DNA from: Arcuatula senhousia
Lineage: Eukaryota; Mollusca; Bivalvia; Mytilida; Mytilidae
Reading direction: 5' to 3'
DNA length: 64,000 nt
Assembly: GCA_963971305.1 (NCBI GenBank)
Contig: OZ020307.1
Span: 52,387,702 to 52,451,701, forward strand
The notes under the pieces are model-generated. The model saw only the letters and a program-made list of their open reading frames with translations, was not told the DNA's origin and made no database searches. The first letter of the stretch is position 1, and every line of letters begins with the position of its first letter. This document shows positions 23,722-35,300 of this stretch, piece by piece. The translations under genes were made by a program, and so were the position numbers.

Positions 23722-26315
23722 GTTTGTTTTGAGTACCAACATAGATTTATCAAAAACAGTGTGGATTTTATATAATATTACAGAAGACAATCATTTCTAA
23801 ACCATGAATTGTATAAAAACTGCTTGAATTTTACCGTTAATAGCGATTTTTTTTATTATATTTATTTGGCTTTGTTTTGAAATTACACTCAAATTTAGTT
23901 CAGTATCAGCAAGCATCTAGAAAACAGTGCAGGAAACACTAGCGTGAGGAAAAAGAAGTGTAGATAACTGAAGTTTCTGGAATTACTTAAATATCTAAAA
24001 TAAGAATGGTTATTACTCCCGTATGAATTAGTCGACGGAACGAAACATTAACTTGATTGGAAAGACTTGCATACCAAAAAAAAAAAAATTTCTGCAAGTT
24101 TGTTTTTGTATGTTTGCTTAGCTCTTTAATTTTTTTTTAGCTTGGACACATTTTTGAAATAAGCCGACATCTGATTTAACTTTACTTCTATATTTTATGC
24201 CAAAAATTTGCTGAAATATAAGAAAAAAAATAAGAGGAAATAAATTTTCATTTTGTTTTCTGTCATTTATTTTATTTTGATACACAATTCAGCAATGTTC
24301 ACGTTTATTGAAATTTTAAGTACCCACTTCTGAAGTGCTTCAAACCTTTTTGAACTTTCATTACATCGAAAGAAATTTCCGTGTCGTCTGTTCATCTTAT
24401 TATGACAAATATTAGTTAATTTGTGGTATGTATATTAATAGATATTCCAACTTGCATTGTTTGCTATCCTGTTTTTGCTTCTGTTAATTGTTATCTTTAT
24501 ATATAAGCAACTTTGATTAAAATGGTTAATGGATAAAGGTCGTTTTAGAGCTGTATTTTAGATGTACTTGTATCTTTTACATCTTTTTTTAGTCAAAGAG
24601 CATAAACCAACAATTAGTCAGTGACTGCAAAAACTTGTCGAGCATTATTTTAATTCCAAATGTTAACAATATACAAACATGAATACAGCTGTATTAAAAT
24701 TGACATGCATATTGAATTAACAGTGAACATTTTTCAATATCAAGACACGTACTAGTTTTAGAGTAAATACGTCTAACGAACCATTTACAAAATAACACCA
24801 AAATGCCTTAGTTTTCAAAGTAGCCCCCCTTTCCCCCAAAACAAATAATAGATACAGATTTAAATAACTACCTTGCCATTATTAAGATAATAAGTACGTT
24901 TTGTTTCTGTCATATTATATATAACTAAGAGTGAAGACATGAACTCTTTAAGTAGTAGTCCACCTAAGAATCATCATGCAAAATTGAAGAAAAATTATTC
25001 ATCGATAAAAAGGCTACAGTGGTTTATTTTTAACAAAAGATAGTTCAAGTTATATAAAATAAGAAATGAATAACAATTTGCTCATAACTGCCTGGTCCTG
25101 GGAGAAATCTTGCCATTTTGTTACAATGGTTTGTATTGAAATTATTGACAATTTTAAGAGTTATCTCCCTTTCTTACATTTTTTCCAATGTATTCTATAT
25201 ATTTTTTTTTCTCTCAGGACCAGGGCTAGTTTAGAAAAAGAGCACAAAAGATCAAAGCAGGTTGCTTGGAGGAGTAACACATCAAAAATAAATTGGTGTA
25301 GGCTTTCCACCCATGAGTCGCTCTTTGCATGATTTTTATAAAAAGTGGTACTTAAATACAAACGTTTTACGTGATGCATGTCGTAAAATTCTTATACATA
25401 TATTTTATAAGATACAAATAAGTCTGAAAATAACAAGGCAGTCGGGCAATCGATTGAGAATGTTTCCGCAGATATAATTAAAACACTTTGGATTGTTTAC
25501 ATTTTTATAATACATACAATTAAAAAGGTTTGAGGCGACATTGAAAAAATGAAAGAAAATAAAATATCGACAGTGATGAGAAACAAAAACACCACATATT
25601 AGTCTTAGCTATATATTAACATATTTTATTTACTTAATATATCACTAGTATCCAATATATCAGTCTCAAATCAAAAGTCGAAAGCGAAAGCAAAGCAAAA
25701 TTAAAGATAAGAGCTATCATGGCAATTAAGATTTTCCACATGGCGATTTCGAGAATTTATTTAATCTGTAGTAAAGCTAGGGCTATAATGTTGGAAGTCG
25801 AGATATAAATTTGAATATCAAATCAATGATGTATGCCTTACTTTGTGCATCTCACTCATGTGAGTTTTGATTTTACTAGCAACCAATTCTGACTTCTGCA
25901 TAAACAGCTCAAGTGGTTGTGTGAAAGACCACAGTTGCCAACGGAAAAAAGCAAAGAAATTAGATCTGAAGTAAACCAGAAAACGTTTTTAAACCGTTGA
26001 GAAGCAGTCTGGATCATAACAAAAATCATATAATAAAGTTTGAAAATAGAAAAACAGTCGGGCAACAAGCCATAATCTCTTCACAGGGGAATTTTTTAAG
26101 CACTTGGGAAGGCATGCATCATTTGAACACACAATATAAGACAAATGAGGCTTTGATAAGGAAAATACATATGCAATATTTATTTTGTTTTAAGTATAGA
26201 GTTCCCACTTGAGATATGCTAAAGATCCATATAAAGTGTCTTTAAATTGAAGGAAACTTCCTTGTTGTTGAATTAGTTCTTCCCGTTTATGACGTTATAG
26301 ATTTGTTGATAAAAT
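23722..26315. other. Receptor A 3' region and A-B spacer
   Basis: Positions about 24140-24375 resemble the region 3' of receptor B (37698-37945), so this 3' flank was duplicated with the gene. The remainder (24376-26315) is AT-rich with no recognised exon. The receptor B promoter should lie at its end. Confidence 0.5.
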
Positions 26316-26367
26316 ATGAATGTTTTTATCATTATCTCTGGATTTATTCTAAGAAGCATTTTGGCCG
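26316..26367 (+). CDS. Receptor B exon 1 (signal peptide)
   Basis: It encodes MNVFIIISGFILRSILA and ends in phase 1 at donor GTACGT. Its phase and MN start match exon 1 of A and C. Confidence 0.7.
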
Positions 26368-29300
26368 GTACGTATTTTCATCATTTATACTTGATTTATT
26401 AGTCTATTTTTTCACAAAGTTGGGGGGAATATAAACTTCTCAGTCTTTTAGGTGAGATTTAAATGAAAAAGCCCGAAATAATTGACCCGTGACCAACGCG
26501 GTCAATAGCAATCTATGTTTCTTTAACGATGCGATAAGAGAGATCAAGATATAAATATAAAATGATGTTCAGATAAAATTGAAAGATCTAAAGAGAAGTC
26601 ATCAATGAGACACGATTTATTAAATTCAAAACAGTAAAAAGAAAAAGTTATCTTTAAAAGTGACCGAGCAACAATAAGTTAACTCGGTGGTATAATAGTT
26701 AGACAGATAGACAAAACGCGTGTCAGACATGGCAGTATTTATTGCTTGGATCTTTGTTTTTTGGTTTTTTTTTGTTTTTTAGTGATACATGTATCATTTA
26801 CAAATATTTTTGATATTTGTCTTGCCTGCGAAGCAAAGCGGGACATAGATGTTACTTTACCGGCGGCAGTGTCGGCGTTGACATTTATGTAACGGTTTTA
26901 CGAGCACATCCATATCTCAAGAGCTATAAGTCCAAGGTTGATATGCATATGGCCTAGTGAAAGCTAAGCACAGTTGTATCCCCATCTTTTGACCTTGACC
27001 TTGATTTTTCGGATGAGTGACTTAAACAATTTTCAAAACACATATAAAAGAAAAGTTTAAATTTTTTGAGCATTCCATATCTCAAGAACTATAAGTCCAA
27101 GGTTGCTGAAAATTGGTATGCATATGCCCCAGTACAGTTGCATCCCCATCTTTCGACCTTGACCTTGATTTTCAGATAGAGTGAATTTGATTTTTGTTAA
27201 TAAATATATAATAACTGTAATGACTGTGTTAAGGTTTTATAAGCACCTCCATTTCTCAAGAACTATAGATCATAGGTTGATAAAACTTGATATACCTATG
27301 CTAAGTAGTAGCTTAGCAGAGTTGCAGACCTATTTTTTTATACCTTGACCTTGATTTTCCGGTTGAGTGACCTTGTCAATTTTGAAACATAAAATAGCAT
27401 TGTTAAGGTTGATGAGCACCTCCATATCTCAAGAACTAAGGTCATAGGTTGATGAACATTGATATGCATATGTCACAGTAGTAGCCTAGCACAGTTTAAG
27501 TCCCATCTTTTGATCTTGACCTTGATTTTTCGGTTGAGTGAGTCATTTTCTTAAAACATAAAATAGCATTGTTAAGGTTTATGAGCACCTCCATATTTCA
27601 AGTACTATTAGTCTTAGGTTGATAAAACTTGGTATGCATATGCCCTTGTAATACCCTAGCATAGTTGCCTCCCCATCTTTTGATCTTGACCTTGATTTTC
27701 TTGTTAAGTGACTCTGTCAATTTTTAAAAACATATAGTAGTATTGTTGAAGGTTATGAGCACCTCCATATCTCAAGTACAATTAGTCCTAGGTTGATGAA
27801 ATTTGGTATGCATATGCTCTTGTAAAATCTTAGCATAGTTTAATCCCTATCTTTTGACTTCTACCTTGATTTAAAGCTTTAGTGATTTTGATAATTCAAA
27901 TAGCATATATTAATGTTAAAGTTCTATAAACACTTTTTGATCCCAGAAACTGAAAAAAAACCTTATAAATTATGAAATTATAGTGGAAGTAAGAAAGAAT
28001 TTATTTATTGTTTCTGATGGTGGCAGCAGGCGAGACATACTTTAGTGTTAACACTAGTTGCCCCTCATTTGCTTGGAGTACTATCTTAAATATTATCTAA
28101 GAAAAGTCCCATTAAATAATAATCTTAATCTGTTTTGAAATTCAGATAAAATTAAAACTTTACGACAACACTCTTCAGTATCACTGCGATGTTCTACGGG
28201 AAATATCTGTATCGAAAGCATCTCGAGTGGAAACAAGCCATGCAGACATGATATTTGTGAAGCTGTGTTGTTGGACAAGATTAAAAATCAATGCAATTAT
28301 CATACCCATTGCAGATTAGAGCCACGACTTCTTGAAAATTGTAGGCGTCCACCCATTCTAATGGAGGTAAACTACACATGTTGTAAGTACACGTATCATT
28401 TAGCGCATTTGAGGTATGCTATAAATTCTACATGGTCTAGTTTTCTTTATGATTAAAAAAAATAGAATATGTAATAGTTATAACATGAGGACGCCGTGTG
28501 TCAGTAACAAAACGCCCAAACGGTCAAATTCAGGAGGGGTTATCTTACTGACACACCAAGTCCAAACGAAGTAGCTAATGTACAAATTTACATCCCAGCC
28601 TTCCAAATATGTCATAAATATATGTAATATTTAAATACAAACATAATAATTCATTCTGTCCTGTCTGTGCATTTAGAAACAAATAGAAAACATTTTTATA
28701 CTATACAATATAGAGTATTCTTACTGAGCTCCTTCAATATTCTCTATGTAAAAAACTTTAAGAACATGGTGTCCATCGGTTTCATGGTCTAGTGAATATG
28801 AAAGTAGACTTTCCATTGTGTTTTTTTAATTGTCGTCTGTATTGTAGGTTGTGTCGTGTACATTCATTCACATCTCATTGTCTTCTATTGGAACGATGAT
28901 GACCCTCGTTCAAATCCCACTGGGCATTCTGTTATTTGTTCAAACTGAAAACAAAACCTTCGTTATTGATATTATGAATTTCTGAAGTCCAACTCAGTGG
29001 ATATTTCTAAAAAAAAGTACTTTGAAAAACAAAACAAAAGAATAATAGAGTTAAAAGTAGAACAGAAAATTCCGAAAGATGATCCGACTGAGTTCAACTC
29101 TGTTAAATCAAAAGAGCCGGGATGTAATGATTTGAATATATTTTCTCGTAGTGTTGTGTAACATTTTCTTTTTTTACGTAATAACATTTTTTTCGTATCC
29201 AACTTTCAAAACGGAGATATTCTTCTTCAAGATATTTGATTGGCTATCTGGGTTAAATTTTTGCATCATTCTTTAATTTTGTAAAACATGCTTTCATTTG

Positions 29301-32300
29301 CTCATGTTAATTGCTTAAACATATGTTAAGATAGCGAATAATATGTATACAAAAGTACAGTTTGAAATTCTACTTCAGATGAGTAAATACAATACATATT
29401 TATCATAAAATAAATATATACATAAAATGGATACTTTAGTTCTTGTAAATATTGACAATGCAACTTACAAGCAAATGTACCACTAATTTAAGTTTTTCAA
29501 GCACGTTAAATGCTTACAGAAAAAGATTTGAAGATGTATATTGAAATGCAGCTTTATTCAATAAAAAATCTTGCGCCATTTTATAAAGCACTTTACACTG
29601 TATCGCTCGTATGTGAATTATGATCTCGTTTTTTTTTCTTTTCAAAACATGGTAACATATTGAACACCCCATTTACACACCCCCACGCACACGCACGCAC
29701 CATTTCATGAATTATGTCTTTCTTTAGTCTTGTCTTGAAATGCAATGAATGCTTTATGCAATGCATGCATGTAAAAAAATAATTTGATGTCAATATCTGA
29801 ACATTAATCAATCACCTTCAAGGTATAATAAATTTTGTGTTGTTCATTTCTAGGGAATTCTCAGAACAAAATTTATAATGAAGTTAACAGAATACAAGTA
29901 TGTTCTGACGAGTTAAAGAAACTTCAGTGTAACTCCAACTACAATATTGACATTTATGGACTATACATAGAAAATGAAAATCCAATTGAAAGAATCTGTG
30001 TGATAGACAGTTTGGAAAAAAATTGTGAAGAAAAATCAGTTTGCACAGAAGCAAATCAGCTCGATGCTTGTTTATTTGGAGAGAAATATGTTAACATACA
30101 CTACAATTGCAAAGGTAAAAACGTCTAGGTAAAACAAAACTAAGATGACGTGTTTTAAATTGTAAAAATATAGCTTCTTACATTGTTTTAAGTGAATTAT
30201 CGGATTTCTAAATCAAGATAGTGAATAAAGGTAATAACAAAACTACCGAACTTGAATGATCAATCTCATAGTCCAGAGAAAATGACATACCGGGGAATTG
30301 GTGGATCGCAATGGTCCTGACTTGGTACAGGCATTTCAAACGAAATGGTGGGTTAAACCAGGTTTTATGGCGCCAAACCTCCCTCTTCCATTGCGATCTT
30401 CAAGTCCATAATATATATTGTTACATTGAATAGTGTGACACTGTAAAATTTGCTTAACCCATAATATATAGTTACGTAAAATAGTGTTACATTGTAAAAT
30501 CCTAACACTGTAGGATATGAAAATTATCATGAACAAAATACAGAAGCTTTTGTCTGGAACTTTGTTGTAATTTTTATTTGAGAAAAACACAAAACCAGAA
30601 GAATTTAATATCGCAATGGTCCTGACTTGGTACAGGCACTTCCAAAGAAGTGGTGGGTTAAACCAGGTTTTATGGCGCCAAACATCCCTCTTCCATTGCG
30701 ATCTTAGGATCCGGTAATGACCATAGAACACAACATAGCTGTGAGACACAAAAGGGATATTGAGGTGATCATCTCAGTACAGAAGACCAGTCAAACACTA
30801 ATTAAAACAATTAACTATCATATCTTAAATGATGGCATTTTAAGCTCGAGACTCTGTCGAGAGCTCAAAATTCTGTCAATTAACTATCGACATTGATTAA
30901 TCCACGAGAAATGATGTACATGTAAGACGCTGTTTCTCTAATTTTCCGGAACTCCAAATAGAAAGGAGATTCATTTTGGTTAAAGTTTAAATTCTCCTAA
31001 CCTTTGATTAGGTCAGTATATTTTTACTCTTTAATAAAGAGTTAAAAATTAATAAAAGAAATCTAAACATTTAGGTTTTTATGATATTCATAAACATAAT
31101 TTATAAAAACGAAATGATAACAATTGTGTCAGAAAAAATCAAAAGTAAACTAAAATATATTGTGACTGTCTTAAGGAACTATATGTATCGGCAAATGTTT
31201 TTCTTGCATTTTTCGGTCTCAATGGCCTACTGTAAAAATGACCAATCAATTAAGGAAAATTCAAAATTCTCTACAGAGAAGAAATACTGACTGGGAAGTA
31301 GTTAAATCGGATGAAAATTAGAGAAAAATATTTTTTCCATAAAGCAAATTGTCAGGACTGAAGAATTATAAGTTTCTATTTAAATTAGTTCACTTTTAGA
31401 CGAAATAAAGGGCTGTCAGTATCAAGTCCAACAAATCAATTTGCTTCGACGTCAAAATATACTTTTGAAGCACGAAATATATCCTTCACAGATAAATACA
31501 TCCCTATAGCCCTTTCAGAGCTCGAGGTTGAGACTTTCTTTTAGTATTAGAACCTTTTTTCAGCTTTTTCTCTATCAATTTTAAAGTTGAAAAAGAGAGT
31601 GCTACTAACAATATATAAGTTTTAGAGCTTAAAATTACAAAAAAATATTGCAGCGGTTTAAAAAAAAAGATCTGATCAATTTTATTTTACTGGCTTAACC
31701 AGGACATATCTTAAACAGTACAAACACAACCGCCACCATCGAAAATTCATAAAAAAAACTTCATGTAAAGATAGCTCTTTTGCCTTCCATTTCGCATGCA
31801 AATTATAAAAAGATTGCACAACTTCCCAGCTTGAGCATCACCTCTGACACAAAAATTGCTAACACAGGGCTATGTTCCTCCTCTGTTGTTTTCTTCACTC
31901 AAGAAATTTTATTGACGACATCATGCGCTCTAAGAAAAATATATGATTTCAATCACTCCAATGAGTGCAAACGTTTTTTTTTTGTGTTTTGTCTTCTTTA
32001 ATCGAAATTAGGCACGCTTAATTAACCATTGGTGGCGCGACGGGTGAGCTATCACAAGCAGGCAATGCATATTCTTCCGGAGCACCCGAGTTCACCCTCG
32101 TTACAACTTGAGTTTGCGTTGTTGATTTCTGTTCAGTAGTTATCGTAACTTTGTGCTGTTTCTTCGTGCTGTGCTCGTCACAGTGTACTGGTTTGTATTT
32201 CCGTTTCGCTTTTTTACATTTCGATGCCAAATTTACAACTCTGATTCTGCAATCAAATGAATTCATGGTAGTTAATGTTTAATTGTTTACCATCAGTATT

Positions 32301-35300
32301 GTCACTACATAATCCAAGAAATGAGAAAAAATGTTACTTCACTTATTGTCAAAAAATTTGCTCTTCTTTCAGGTAGTCGAACACCTGATGTTGATACATG
32401 TAATTACCATAGAACAAGCAGATTGATTGTTAAGCAGACAGAAACCCTTCCTACTTCAGGTTTATATCTAAATGCTTTAGATTAAGTAGTACAAGTTCTT
32501 TTAATAAATGTATACATTTAAAAAATTAACATGAAATGTCAAATTTAAAACGCTTCAAAAAGGCATTTTTTTATTATACATATATGTCTAGACAAATATT
32601 ATAAACATGTAAATTTGAAGATGAAAGTGGAGACACAGCGAAAAAGCATATATAACATATAGTAAATCAACTACATTGTATAATAGAAAATAAAGATATG
32701 GATTGAATATTTTGGTTAAATCTTTTTAAAAGCCCACAACCAAGCAGCAATTCTGAAAAACCACAATGGACAACCACCAGCAGCCTTCAACGAGGTCAGT
32801 ACATGTAGGTGCTGCTCGTGGTTCTGCAATTGGCACATGGTCTAAATAAAATGCATATAATTCAAATACTGAAATAGTGATAAATAGACCCCTTTCTTAA
32901 ACCAGGGACAGAAACTATCATAAAGACAAGCACAAACGAAAGCTTTGTCAAGGATTCTTGGCTTAGGACAGGCACATATAATATGTGGCGGGGTTAAACC
33001 TTCCCCCTATCAATATTCCCAGACAAAGCACAAAAATAAACACACAATAAAAATCAAATCGATCAAAGTCCAATTCTACTAGAGAGAACCTTAGACAAAA
33101 GACATCTAGAACAAACAAAGGGACGGGAAAGGCATTCTCTATAGAACACTCGCTGTTACTGACAGCTAGCTGGGAATCATCAATCGACTGATGTAAAAAA
33201 ACAAACATATCGATTTTAAATTCGGCACAACACTTCAAAAAATAATAATTTGGTGAAGTGTCATCACACAAAACTGACATGCTTGATCGCTGTAATGCTT
33301 AAAAGTGACAATAGTGAAAATGCTTACGGAAGTTTTAAAGTAAGTATCAAGTTATCAATATTTCTGCAAAAAAATCCAAATTCAAAGATTTAACCAAAAT
33401 ATTCAATCCATATCCTTTCCGTAATAGATTTTGAAACCAATTTTTCATTTCCAATGGATTGTTTTAAAACTTGTGAGTATCAAAAAAAAACATTATCATA
33501 AAATTCAGGATGGGATATTCCTTTCACTATCAGAAAACGACGTGAACAATTAAATTTTTCAAACATCTCCTTCAAGGAAAGGAAAATTTATAATAAGGAA
33601 GGTAAAGTCGTCACGTTTATCATAAACTTTGGTTTGTAATTTTTCGTCAATAATACTTAAATCTAAATCTAAAAAAGGACATCTATCACCGTTGACCTTT
33701 GAGTAAAAGTTTGATTTAATGCGTTTATAAGTTTTTTGGCCTTACATTGTACCACAACCTGCTTATTTGGATGAAATTGTGGTTTTTTTAGGTTTAATTT
33801 AAGCCAAAAGCTTTAGAAATATTCTGGAGATGTTTGTTTAACTTTGTTACTTTGCATATTTTATATTCAAAGCAAGTGCATTTGATTAGCCAAATGTATA
33901 CAAGACTAAATAAAATATGTTGCACTGTGGCTTGTGTATAAATAAAATAGATAAATAAATGGATGGTGAAGCCACATTTAAAAGGTAAAAACATAATAAA
34001 TAAAAAATATAAAGAAATAAAACCTTTAAAACAAATAAAACAAGAATGCCCAAATTTTCGGACATAAAGTCCTTCTTCAGGGGCTAAAAAGTAAAAAGAT
34101 GTTCACACATCGACTGACGAGGACAGAATTCCCATCCATTTGTATACAAGAATATACGGATATCGAAAGACATTTTTTGTCATGCGAACATGTATGTTAT
34201 TCATGGTATAATTGTAGATAAAACTTACTCGTCAACATTGACAAGCATTCCGACTCAGGTGTCACAGACAAACAACGATAAATCGGACATAGATACCAGA
34301 GGTAATTATTAAGGACTAAAATAAAAAGATGTTGGACGAAATGGAATGAAAAATGGTCCTTACAAAAAAACATGACAGCAATGAGTGGAATATAAATCCA
34401 ACAAGAAGAACTTTTCACTATTACATTTGATAAGCGTTATTTTTTTTAAAAGAGACCACACTTTGAGTTAAAATGCAAATATTGAGTTTAACTTGGCTTA
34501 TTTTGTGTTTCGTGTCTTTTTTTGTCTTAACGTTTTAGGCTACGACATTTTTAAACACTTATTATCTTTAAGGATAAAAGGATTGTTCTTAAATGTCCAT
34601 TTGGTAATGATTTACTTTATGTAGTCTTTAAATACATTCTTATAACAACCATGTGATAACAGATGAAAATTAAATACATACTTATGAAGACCATGCGACA
34701 ACAGAATAACTTTAAATACATACTTGTAATAACCAATAACGTTAAATACATACTTATAATAACCATGTGATAACAGATGAAAATCAAATACATACTTATG
34801 ATAACCATGCGACAACAGAATAACATTAAATACATACTTGTAATAACCGTGTGATAACATAATAACATTAAATTCATACTTACAATAACCATGTGATAAC
34901 AGAATAACATTAAATACATACTTGTAATAACCGCGTGATAACAGAATAACAGGAAATGCATACTTATAATAACCATGTGTAGCAGAATTACATTAAAAAT
35001 ACATACTTTAAATAGCCACCTGATGACAGAATATCATTAAATACATACTTATGATAACCATGTGATAACAGAATAACATTTAATACATACTTATGATAAC
35101 CTTGTGATGATAGAATCACATTAAATACATATTTAAAATAACCATGTGATAACAGAAAAAAATAAAATACATACTTATAATAACCATGAGATAACAAAAT
35201 AACATTAAATACATACTTATTGTTTATAATTAAAATAACCATGTGATAACAAAATGAAATAAAATACATACTTATAATACCCATGAGATAACAAAATAAC

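Larger units (their letters stand above)
30115..32372. other. Receptor B intron 3
   Basis: It contains two copies of the GATCGCAATGG repeat (30229-30401 and 30605-30707), separated by a retrozyme 3'-end scrap at about 30545-30580. An RT-element fragment with tail lies at 31780-32260. The remaining sequence is unrecognised. Confidence 0.5.

Noticed and set aside
28791..28920. tRNA-like A box (TGGTCTAGTG) and B box (GTTCAAATCCC)
   Set aside because: The boxes are over 100 bases apart and no cloverleaf can be drawn, so no tRNA or clear SINE head can be supported.
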